Positions 1 to 6,123 of a DNA stretch of 22,267 nt are shown here, piece by piece; the first letter of the stretch is position 1; the number at the start of each line of letters is the position of its first letter. Made by a program: the position numbers and the translations under genes. A model generated the notes under the pieces. It was not told the origin of the DNA, searched no databases, and worked only from the letters and a program-made list of their open reading frames with translations. The DNA is from an uncultured Coriobacteriaceae bacterium (lineage in GTDB: Bacteria > Actinomycetota > Coriobacteriia > Coriobacteriales > Atopobiaceae), in assembly GCA_900549525.1 (NCBI GenBank), contig UWSJ01000026.1, forward strand, positions 1 through 22,267, in the 5' to 3' direction.

Positions 1-2
1 CG

Positions 3-407
3 CGCGAGGTCGAGGACTCCATGAACCAGATCAACGCCGCGCAGCGCACCAAGGCGGCCGCGCAGGACCTCGCCGAGGCAGACCGCATCAAGCGCGTCAC
101 CGAGGCGAAGGCCGAGGCGGAGGCCATGGAGGAGTCCGGCAAGGGCATCGCCAACCAGCGCAAGGCCATCGCGCAGGGCATCAAGGACTCGCTCGGCACC
201 ATCCAGGAGAGCGGCGTCTCCGAGACCGAGGCGAACGCCCTGTTCATGTTCACCCAGTGGACCGAGATGATGAGCGACTTCGCCCGGAACGGCAAGGGGT
301 CCACGGTGGTGCTGCCGAGCGACTTCCGCGAGAGCGCGGGCATGTTCGAGCAGGTGCTGGCAGCCACAAAGGCCGCAGGGAAGGGTGATGGCGCTCCGCA
401 GGCGTAG
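3..407 (+). CDS. SPFH/Band-7 domain protein, C-terminal part (5' end outside window)
   Basis: The reading frame is open from base 3 and runs to TAG at 405-407, so this is the last ~134 residues of a longer protein; the ATG at 21-23 is internal. The helical, Ala/Glu/Lys-rich segment carrying INAAQR, then repeated acidic/basic heptads (AEADRIKRVTEAKAEAEAM) and a conserved tail with ANALFMFTQW is characteristic of the C-terminal coiled coil of stomatin/flotillin/HIR-like SPFH proteins. These are membrane-anchored scaffolds that form oligomeric microdomains. The N-terminal membrane anchor and the Band-7 domain are not in the window. A strong terminator lies 27 bases downstream, so the gene is the last of its transcript. 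The family call is from motif recognition; the specific member cannot be decided. Confidence 0.75.
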   Translation, partial: REVEDSMNQINAAQRTKAAAQDLAEADRIKRVTEAKAEAEAMEESGKGIANQRKAIAQGIKDSLGTIQESGVSETEANALFMFTQWTEMMSDFARNGKGSTVVLPSDFRESAGMFEQVLAATKAAGKGDGAPQA

Positions 408-433
408 CCGCCGCCACATTGTTTGCGCCGTCG

Positions 434-468
434 AGCCCCGCTGCACATACCGTGCAGCGGGGCTTTTT
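434..468 (+). terminator. Rho-independent terminator of the SPFH gene
   Basis: A perfect 13-bp stem (434-446 with 452-464) with loop ATACC is followed by a run of five T at 464-468. This is a textbook intrinsic terminator 27 bases after the SPFH stop codon. Confidence 0.95.
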
Positions 469-599
469 GCAGCTCAGGTTTGCCGCCTCACGCGCAAGTC
501 GACGCGCCCCGGTCAGCAGGAGGCCGCACAGCTGGCGTAAAGACTTGACCGTCCGCGTTCGGAGAACCGCACGTCGAATCGTACCTATCACCCATCAAT

Positions 600-624
600 C
601 CGCAATGTAAGCGAGTTATGCATG
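600..624 (+). repeat. Motif copy A, YCGCAA-N8-ASTTRTGCA (left arm of pair 1)
   Basis: CGCAA at 601-605, an 8-base spacer, then AGTTATGCA at 614-622, extended by TG. It matches copy C (2138-2160) at 20 of 23 positions. Its inverted partner, copy B, lies 118 bases further on. The tetranucleotide AATC abuts the pair on both sides (597-600 and 763-766). Confidence 0.8.
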
Positions 625-676
625 CCAAGCCCCCTTCTATTCCTCGAACTGGGGTGGGAGCAATAGGGGTACTATT

Positions 677-686
677 ACCTATAGGT
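677..686. repeat. 10-bp perfect palindrome at the exact centre of pair 1
   Basis: ACCTATAGGT is self-complementary, and its axis (681.5) coincides with the midpoint of the outer limits of pair 1 (601 and 762). Flanking AT bases extend the dyad imperfectly to 674-689. Confidence 0.7.
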
Positions 687-738
687 TATCTTTATCTCTT
701 GTATGAGCCAGCGTAAGGCCCCCGCGGGAAGCCCCAGA

Positions 739-763
739 CATGCATAAGTAGTCCAACTTGCGA
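739..763 (-). repeat. Motif copy B, YCGCAA-N8-ASTTRTGCA (right arm of pair 1)
   Basis: On the minus strand this reads CGCAA, an 8-base spacer, then ACTTATGCA followed by TG. On the plus strand it is TGCATAAGT at 741-749 and TTGCG at 758-762. It faces copy A. Confidence 0.75.
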
Positions 764-949
764 ATCAGTCGAAGACATCGTCGCCGCAAGCCTCGGGGAA
801 CAGCACCCACGAAGAACAGCCATCCGTCCAGCTCGTTATGCAACCCGGGATTGCTTCCTGCATACACCCGAGCGATGCATGCATCAAGAACAACGAGCTA
901 AGCACTCGTTTCGACAAGAGTTCACAACGCCTGCGGACAACATGCCGCC

Positions 950-982
950 ATTTCTGTCAGATTTCTGTCAGAAACGTGTCAG
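950..982. repeat. Three tandem 11-bp repeats (iteron-like)
   Basis: ATTTCTGTCAG occurs twice in perfect tandem (950-960, 961-971), followed by a third, 7/11-matching copy ending in the same TGTCAG (972-982). The 11-bp period places the repeats on one face of the helix. They end about 70 bases upstream of the -10 element of the gene at 1067, which suggests a regulator-binding array for that gene. Confidence 0.7.
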
Positions 983-1030
983 TTCGAAATCAACTATTTC
1001 TCGCATTTGGGGATAGTGAACGGGGTTGTC

Positions 1031-1066
1031 ATGCACCATGTATGCATGGGACTTATACTCAGCCAT
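1031..1066 (+). promoter_or_regulatory. Candidate leaderless promoter of the DUF559-like gene
   Basis: A good -10 hexamer, TATACT, lies at 1054-1059. A transcript starting ~7 bases after it would begin at or next to the ATG at 1067. There is no recognisable ribosome site before that ATG, so the mRNA is probably leaderless. TTGTCA at 1026-1031 resembles a -35 but is 22 bases away, which is too far. An imperfect dyad with ATGCA (1031-1035) and TGCAT (1043-1047) covers the core promoter and could be an operator. Confidence 0.5.
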
Positions 1067-2122
1067 ATGACAGCTATCGACGCGTGGAGGCGCACGTCGG
1101 CGCTCGGACCGTTTGGAGTGTCCGGCTGCCTGTGCCCCTCGACGCCTGAGGACTCGCGCAACCAGGCGCTGCCCAGAGGCCCAGGGCGCCCAAAGATTGC
1201 GCCCCCGACAATCTCGGATCTTCATCTACTCGACCACTACGGTGTCTGGATGGATTCCGGCATAGGCATACTTGTCACGGAGCGAGAGTCCCGCAGGGCC
1301 CTCCCCAACGTCACCTGTCACCTTTGCTCCAGCCCGCTCCCCGCCCGTTCCGTGCACCCCCTCCCCCTCACCGGCAAGCGACGAGAAGACCTGTGCGTAT
1401 GCACCCCGGAACTGGCTCTGCTTCAGGTGGCCGGCACCCCCTCCTTCTCGGGCCCCGCCGGCCGCATTCGGCTCATGCGGCTGATCATGGAGCTCTGTGG
1501 AACCTACCGGATCGTTGCCGGAACAACGCACTACGGCTGTCCACCGCTCACATCGGTCGCGAAGATTCGCACGTTCATTGGCCGTGCGAGGGGCGTCCGC
1601 GGCAGAAGGGCACTGGAGAAAGCCCTCTCCCACGCACTCGACAACTCTGCTTCACCCGCCGAGACGCGGCTTGCACTCATGCTGTCCCTCCCATTGAGAT
1701 ACGGCGGAGAGGGTCTTGGAAAGCCAGTCCTCAACCGGACCCTTCCTCTTACCGGAGCGGCTCGCTCGCTATTTGGCCGGGACTCGATTACTCCCGACAT
1801 ACTGTTTGTCGTCAAAGGGGCACGGGGCCGCCACTTCCCCGTGGAGTACGAAAGCAGGAAGTTTCACTCTTCCGAGGAGCAGGCAGAGTACGACGAAAGG
1901 CGGAGGAACACCTATGCGGCGATGGGAATGAGCTGTTTTCTAGCTCGACCGAAGCATCTATCGAAACTGCGGGAGTTTGACTCCATGGTTGCGACGGTTC
2001 GCAAGAACATAGCTGCCGAACAAAGGCCCAAGCCAGCGGGATACCTATCTCGTAAGGCCTTGCTCCACTCGGTCCTTGCCGAGGACATGCAAATGCAGGG
2101 CTCCGAGACAACGGACAGGTAA
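1067..2122 (+). CDS. Orphan protein with C-terminal DUF559/PD-(D/E)XK-like domain
   Basis: Predicted 351 residues. I recognise a family type rather than a named gene. The N-terminal half has no clear domain; its middle (around residue 110-147) includes a Cys-containing CVCTPELALLQ segment and an ELCGTY motif, both familiar from AbiEi/DUF559-type hypothetical proteins. The C-terminal ~150 residues resemble a Vsr/DUF559 restriction-endonuclease fold: SPAET (Glu ~199), TPDILF (Asp ~244), VEYES (Glu ~260 and ~262), then a His ~267 and an alternating charged helix. The acidic residues would be the metal site. The upstream ATG at 1007 is in frame, but the promoter overlaps that segment, so 1067 is chosen. 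The gene stands alone, is the only plus-strand gene after the left edge, uses less GC-biased codons than its neighbours, and is flanked on both sides by motif pairs. This suggests acquired DNA. Nuclease activity is inference. Confidence 0.65.
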   Translation: MTAIDAWRRTSALGPFGVSGCLCPSTPEDSRNQALPRGPGRPKIAPPTISDLHLLDHYGVWMDSGIGILVTERESRRALPNVTCHLCSSPLPARSVHPLPLTGKRREDLCVCTPELALLQVAGTPSFSGPAGRIRLMRLIMELCGTYRIVAGTTHYGCPPLTSVAKIRTFIGRARGVRGRRALEKALSHALDNSASPAETRLALMLSLPLRYGGEGLGKPVLNRTLPLTGAARSLFGRDSITPDILFVVKGARGRHFPVEYESRKFHSSEEQAEYDERRRNTYAAMGMSCFLARPKHLSKLREFDSMVATVRKNIAAEQRPKPAGYLSRKALLHSVLAEDMQMQGSETTDR

Positions 2123-2137
2123 CGAAAGAGAGCCGGC

Positions 2138-2160
2138 CCGCAAGTTAAGCGAGTTGTGCA
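2138..2160 (+). repeat. Motif copy C, YCGCAA-N8-ASTTRTGCA (left arm of pair 2)
   Basis: CGCAA at 2139-2143, 8-base spacer, AGTTGTGCA at 2152-2160. It lies 16 bases after the stop of the DUF559-like gene and faces copy D across 116 bases. Confidence 0.8.
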
Positions 2161-2276
2161 CTGGGGTGAATACCCGCGAGCAGGCAAAGACGCCCTGCGG
2201 CGAGGAATAAATTGCTTATGACGCATTCCTGCCCAAAGAAGCGCCTCTTCTGGCAGCCCCGCGACGAGCTCTCGAA

Positions 2277-2299
2277 TGCACAACTGGACAAACTTGCGG
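2277..2299 (-). repeat. Motif copy D, YCGCAA-N8-ASTTRTGCA (right arm of pair 2)
   Basis: Plus strand TGCACAACT at 2277-2285 and TTGCGG at 2294-2299. Its reverse complement agrees with copy C at all 18 bases outside a 5-base central block. Between C and D (2161-2276) there is no gene; an imperfect dyad AGGAAT (2203-2208) / ATTCCT (2225-2230) sits within 2 bases of the midpoint. Confidence 0.8.
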
Positions 2300-2330
2300 T
2301 TCAAACGTGACTGACGCACGATCGCCGCTC

Positions 2331-2364
2331 CCGGTCGGCGGGAGCGTCAACCCGCGCCGACCGG
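2331..2364 (-). terminator. Hairpin just after yhfW, possible operon end
   Basis: Ten-base perfect arms (2331-2340 and 2355-2364) with a 14-base loop begin six bases after the yhfW stop on the minus strand. No T-run follows, so it could be a Rho-type or stabilising hairpin rather than an intrinsic terminator. Confidence 0.4.
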
Positions 2365-2370
2365 AAAGCG

Positions 2371-3582
2371 CTATCCAACTATCTCGGCCAGGAAGCTCGT
2401 GCCGTTCTCGGGAGCGGGGACGCCAAAGTAGTCGTCCACCGTGGCGCCCACGTCGGAGAGCGTGGCGCGCTCGCCGATGGTGCCGGCAGGAGCTCCCGCA
2501 TGGCTCACGAGCAGGGGCACGCACTCGCGCGTGTGGTGCGGGTGGCCGATGGTCGGGTCGTTGCCGTGGTCAGCCATGACCACGAGCACGTCCTCGGCCG
2601 CCAGCGCGTCCACGATGCGCCCGATGTAGCCGTCTGCCACCGTAAGCCGGTCGGCGTAGCGCGCAGCATCCTCCGCGTGCCCCGCGAGGTCGGTCTCCTG
2701 CACGTTGGTGCAGATGAACCCCGGCGTCCCCGCCTCCACGAGCTCGAGCGTCCGTGCAAGCACCGCGGCAGTGTCCACAATCGACTCGCTCTCGCCAAAG
2801 CGATTGGCGCAGACGTCGGCCACCTTGCCAAGCAGATGTACGTCAACGCCGTGCTCGCCAAGGATGTAGGGCACCTGGACGCGCTCGTCCACCCCATAGC
2901 CCATGTGCACGCAGTGGTAGTCGTTGTCGTAGACGCCGGAGGCCGGGGCGTTTATTCCCACGTAGTCGCCGTGCACCTCCACGGCGGCAAGCAGGTTGTC
3001 GAGATGCACGCCGCGCCCGCCAAACGTGATGACGCGCGGCACGCGGGCCACGCTGCGCACGATACGACCGATACGCAGCTCCTCCTCGAAGGGGATGTCA
3101 TCGATGGCGGCGGTGACGTTGAACGCCTGGCCCGGATCGCACTCGACGTTATCGGCCACGGTTACCGCCCCGTTCACCACGAGGAACCGAAGGCCCTCGG
3201 GAACCGTACGAACCTCGACGTCGTAGCCGGCATCCACGAGCGCGTCTCGGATGGCGTCGACCTTGCCCTTGATGGGCTCGCCGAAGGGCACCTTGGGCTT
3301 CGTGCCCATAATCTCCTGGTGCCCGAAGAAGGTGTCGGCCCAGTAGTGCGTGAGCCGCGCGCGACCCCACGTGGCCGTGTCGCAGGGCGGCAGCTGTGCC
3401 ACGCAACCACCCACCGCATTTCCCAGGCCCAGACGCTGCAGGTTGGGAAGCCTGAGGTTGGGAACGCGCTCAAAGATGTGCGCGCAGGTGTTGGAGCCGA
3501 GGTCGGCGGGACGCACCTCGGCGACGTCGGCCATGGCACCCACGCCAAAGCCGTCGAGGACGATAACCACGAACGTGCCCAT
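2371..3582 (-). CDS. yhfW: YhfW, phosphopentomutase-like metalloenzyme
   Basis: 403 residues, close to my recollection of ~408 for E. coli YhfW. It is an alkaline-phosphatase-superfamily protein related to phosphopentomutase (DeoB). Visible metal/active-site motifs are VLDGFGVGAM near the N-terminus, DTFFGHQEIMGT (the nucleophile Thr region), GKVADV, NVQETDLAGH and the C-terminal ADHGNDPTIGH followed by HTRE. Identity with YhfW is supported more strongly than with DeoB, because the NVQETDLAGH and HQEIMGT blocks match YhfW and the neighbours are the other yhf genes. The start at 3582 is chosen because the conserved first strand (MGTFVVIVLDGFG) begins there and AGAGAGG precedes it. The frame stays open upstream to 3834, but that part is overlapped by yhfX and has no family match. 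It is the last gene of the operon. The substrate is unknown; a phosphosugar or phospho-amino-alcohol is plausible. Confidence 0.9.
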   Translation of the reverse strand: MGTFVVIVLDGFGVGAMADVAEVRPADLGSNTCAHIFERVPNLRLPNLQRLGLGNAVGGCVAQLPPCDTATWGRARLTHYWADTFFGHQEIMGTKPKVPFGEPIKGKVDAIRDALVDAGYDVEVRTVPEGLRFLVVNGAVTVADNVECDPGQAFNVTAAIDDIPFEEELRIGRIVRSVARVPRVITFGGRGVHLDNLLAAVEVHGDYVGINAPASGVYDNDYHCVHMGYGVDERVQVPYILGEHGVDVHLLGKVADVCANRFGESESIVDTAAVLARTLELVEAGTPGFICTNVQETDLAGHAEDAARYADRLTVADGYIGRIVDALAAEDVLVVMADHGNDPTIGHPHHTRECVPLLVSHAGAPAGTIGERATLSDVGATVDDYFGVPAPENGTSFLAEIVG

Positions 3583-3754
3583 GTGAGGTTCCTCTCTATG
3601 GATGTGTGTGCGGGCGAGAAGCGCGACCCGTCGAATTTGCACGGGCGAGAAGCGCAACGGGGCGAAACCGGCACGAGCGATGCGGGCACCGGCCCAAACG
3701 GACCTGTTACCGATGCCGATGGGAGCGGCACGGGAAGCGACCTCGAAGCCGCCG
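3583..3754 (-). other. 172-base gap between yhfX and yhfW with a direct repeat
   Basis: This is the longest gap after the amidase in an otherwise tightly packed operon. It holds CGGGCGAGAAGCGC twice (3611-3624 and 3642-3655, start to start 31 bases) and a weaker third resemblance at 3660-3667. No promoter or terminator is evident. The yhfW frame is open right through it. Confidence 0.6.
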
Positions 3755-4918
3755 CTACCGAAGTCGGCGACCCTGCGCGTCGAAGACGCCCTCGAGCACG
3801 GGGGCGCCCGAGGAGAGCCCTCCCACCACGGCAACCTCGCTGCGCGTCACGAAGACCTGCGTGCGGAAGCACATGAGCACGCCCTCGCCCACCCGGCCGG
3901 GCTCGGACAGCTCGAAGTGGTAGTCGATACTTTCGTCAGTGGGAGGCGTGACGTTCACGCGCCTGGCACCCACGAGCCCGTTGCCCACGAGCGCCCCGTG
4001 GACGTGCCCGCGCCGGTAGTGGCCCCCGCCGAAGCAGTAGCCGTGACCGTCGAGGTTGTGGCTGAGCTCGCTCACGTAGGCGTAAGCGACGCGCTCGGCC
4101 GCGGCGGGATGTGCGGCGTGGTAGGGCGTGGTGCCCGTGAGGCCATGGCCTGGCTCCATGTGCGTGGCACCGGCCGCAGCGGCCATGGGCACCACATGCG
4201 CGCAGCTCGTAGACGGCATGTTGGCCTGCAGACCCTCGTAGCCGCGTTCGCACATGAGCGCGATGGCGCGACGGACCGTCTCGGCATTGTGAAGCTCGGC
4301 CACGTCACCGGCCGCGTCGTCGTACAGGAAGCAGGGAAACGAGCACGCCCCACCCACCCGCACGCCCGACATGGCCTCGAGCCGATCAAGTACGTCCGGA
4401 AGCTCGGAGAGACCGAAGCCACCGTACTGCCCCGAGTAGAGCGTGTCGCCGTCGTCGAGCACGCGCAGGAGCAACGGCTGGACGAAGCCCTGCCGCTCCG
4501 CCTCGGCCCCCACCTGCGCCGCCTTCTCGAGCGAGTAGACCGTGACCACCTCGGGACGCGCAGCCAGCACCCGGGAGAGCGCGTGCACGGGCGTCTGCAC
4601 GAGATGGCCGACGTTGCCCAGCCGCACGCCCGGCGCGGCGGCAAGCGTCTGAGCCTCGCGCCAGTCGACGCAGACCGCCCCGGCAAGCCCCTCCTCCTGG
4701 AGTGCCTGGGCAACGAGCGGGTTGCGCCCGATCTGCTTGAGCATGTAGTAGAGCGAGATGCCGCAAGGCGTCGCCACATCGAGCATCGCCCGGGCGTTCT
4801 CGCGAATGGCGTCGAGGTCGAGCAGGTAGGTGTCGGGTTCCACCGTGCCGTCCGCATGCCAGGCGAGGGCAAGCTCGGCGAGGGCCGGGTTGGTGGCGAG
4901 CAGGCGGTCTAGGAACAC
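3755..4918 (-). CDS. yhfX: YhfX, alanine-racemase-fold PLP enzyme
   Basis: 387 residues from the GTG at 4918, the same length as I recall for E. coli YhfX. The GTG has GGAGG 6 bases upstream; the in-frame ATG-like position at 4957 would add 13 residues with no family match. N-terminal TIM-barrel features of fold-type III PLP enzymes are visible: DLDAIRENARAML, then YYMLKQIGRNP, whose Lys (~61) is the likely PLP Schiff-base residue. Further on are GHLVQTP, the metal/PLP-phosphate-like TSCA block, EPGHGLTGTTP, and a C-terminal CFRTQVFVTRS in the beta domain. The start overlaps the 3' end of yhfS by 10 bases, implying translational coupling. In the pathway it may racemise or decarboxylate an amino-acid-like intermediate; the true reaction is not known to me. 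Confidence 0.9.
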   Translation of the reverse strand: MFLDRLLATNPALAELALAWHADGTVEPDTYLLDLDAIRENARAMLDVATPCGISLYYMLKQIGRNPLVAQALQEEGLAGAVCVDWREAQTLAAAPGVRLGNVGHLVQTPVHALSRVLAARPEVVTVYSLEKAAQVGAEAERQGFVQPLLLRVLDDGDTLYSGQYGGFGLSELPDVLDRLEAMSGVRVGGACSFPCFLYDDAAGDVAELHNAETVRRAIALMCERGYEGLQANMPSTSCAHVVPMAAAAGATHMEPGHGLTGTTPYHAAHPAAAERVAYAYVSELSHNLDGHGYCFGGGHYRRGHVHGALVGNGLVGARRVNVTPPTDESIDYHFELSEPGRVGEGVLMCFRTQVFVTRSEVAVVGGLSSGAPVLEGVFDAQGRRLR

Positions 4919-6123
4919 GCGGGGCCTCCCTCGGGGGTCGCGACCACGGTGGGACACGCCGCGGCGACGGCGCTCGCGTCACCGACAGCGCTCGCAGCAC
5001 CGGCGTCACCCGCGTTGCCCTCCCCGTATGCCTCCGCCACGAGTTCGCGAAGCAGCCGCAGCACCGTATCCGGGCCCGAACGCATCACGTTCACGCGGAT
5101 CATGCGCGCCGCCCACGTGGGGTCAGCCGCGCGGAACGTGGCGCTTATCCGATAGAACATGGGCAGGAACTCGTACTTGCTCTCGCAGCCCACGGGGTTG
5201 GGGGCGCAGCCGTGGGCAGGTGCCAGCTCGAGCACCCGCGCCGCGATAGGCTCGTCAAACTCCACGATGACGGCCTTGCTCTCGGCGTTGGCCACCGTGG
5301 CGGACGAGACGTGCGGAACCTCCCCGGCGTTCAGACGGTCCGCCACCTCATGGCACGTGGCACCCGTGATGGCGAGCGCCACCGGTGCGTAGATGAGTCC
5401 GCGCAGCGCCGCCATGGCCTCGTGTCCCTGCACCTGCGAGCCGCCGGAGTACTGCATGCCGCGCACGCGCTCCACGAGCTCCCGCTTGCCCAGCACCACG
5501 CCCACGCCCTCGGGCCCCAGCAGCTTGAAGCACGAGAACGTGGAGAGCTCCGCACCCACCTCGCAGCCGATCCGGCGCACCTTCGTGGCCGCGTAGTTGT
5601 CGTCGACGACCACCGGGACGTCCGGCATGAGCCGCTTGAGCAGCGCCACCACGTGCTCGAGGTCGTAGGAGTCGTCGGGCTTCTGGCGCGAGTGCTGCAC
5701 GAGCACGGCACCGATCTCGCCGGCGTGCTCCGCGCACGCGCGCTCGATCGCAGCGTCGTCGTTATAGTCCGCCACGACCTCGCGCGCGCCCATCGTATCG
5801 AGCGTCACCTGCGTGGTGGGGTACACCGGCGCGTCGTGCACGAACACGGTGCCGCCGGGGGCAAGCACCGCGGCGAGCGACCAGCGCAGTGCCCCCGTGC
5901 CCGCACCGCGCACGAGGCAGGCGTCCTCGGCATAGAAGGCGTCGGCGAAGACCTTCTCGACGCGGATGGTCTGGAGCGGCCGGTTGGTGCCGGAGACGAC
6001 GCCCAGGTCTCCCAGGTCGAGCGCCTGCTGGCCCGTGAAGTGACGGGTTGCCGCGTCGATCACGCGGAACTGCAGGTCGCGAGCCTCCTCGATCGTCCTC
6101 GAGTAGAGCGGATGGCAGATCAT
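4909..6123 (-). CDS. yhfS: YhfS, aminotransferase-class V-like PLP enzyme with extended tail
   Basis: 404 residues, about 40 longer than the E. coli protein (~361 from memory). The fold-type I PLP site is visible: VVVDDNYAATK (Asp 174-175 near the cofactor ring) and STFSCFKLLGPEGVG, where Lys 200 is the expected Schiff-base lysine. GAGTGALR near residue 75 is the phosphate-binding turn. The ATG at 6123 shares ATGA with the php stop and is preceded by GGAGGT inside php. Residues ~367-404 form an Ala/Gly/Ser-rich, low-complexity extension that has no counterpart in the family. It runs over the ribosome site and start of yhfX, so the yhfX translation signals lie within yhfS coding sequence. Probably a lyase, desulfurase-like or aminotransferase step of the yhf pathway. 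Confidence 0.9.
   Translation of the reverse strand: MICHPLYSRTIEEARDLQFRVIDAATRHFTGQQALDLGDLGVVSGTNRPLQTIRVEKVFADAFYAEDACLVRGAGTGALRWSLAAVLAPGGTVFVHDAPVYPTTQVTLDTMGAREVVADYNDDAAIERACAEHAGEIGAVLVQHSRQKPDDSYDLEHVVALLKRLMPDVPVVVDDNYAATKVRRIGCEVGAELSTFSCFKLLGPEGVGVVLGKRELVERVRGMQYSGGSQVQGHEAMAALRGLIYAPVALAITGATCHEVADRLNAGEVPHVSSATVANAESKAVIVEFDEPIAARVLELAPAHGCAPNPVGCESKYEFLPMFYRISATFRAADPTWAARMIRVNVMRSGPDTVLRLLRELVAEAYGEGNAGDAGAASAVGDASAVAAACPTVVATPEGGPACS

Larger units (their letters stand above)
469..1066. other. Long non-coding, AT-richer region with repeats
   Basis: About 600 bases without a credible gene. Short open frames on both strands here show no family resemblance and lack ribosome sites. 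The stretch contains a facing motif pair (600-763) with a dyad at its centre (677-686), a GATGCATGCATC palindrome at 874-885, an inverted repeat AACGAG/CTCGTT at 892-897 and 905-910, three 11-bp tandem repeats at 950-982, and the promoter of the gene at 1067. Composition is visibly poorer in GC than the flanking genes, suggesting regulatory or mobile-derived DNA. Confidence 0.7.

Noticed and set aside
623..740. Islands as copies of one classical MITE with homologous interior
   Set aside because: The three interiors (623-740, 2161-2276, 11657-11781) do not align with one another beyond short chance matches.
469..1149. Short frames at 419-610 (+), 679-867 (-), 838-1149 (+)
   Set aside because: No family resemblance, no ribosome sites, and they overlap repeats or the promoter; random open frames.
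2371..3582. Canonical phosphopentomutase DeoB for nucleoside catabolism
   Set aside because: Motifs and neighbours match YhfW better; no deo genes are nearby.
3583..3834. N-terminal extension of YhfW to 3834
   Set aside because: The family protein begins at 3582 with a good ribosome site, and the extension overlaps yhfX with no conserved sequence.
2500..3876. Long plus-strand frame opposite yhfW, and similar long frames opposite yhfX, yhfS, php, recN, nusB/xseB and manX
   Set aside because: His/Arg/Val-rich translations with no motifs, mirror images of high-GC genes whose minus-strand products have clear motifs.
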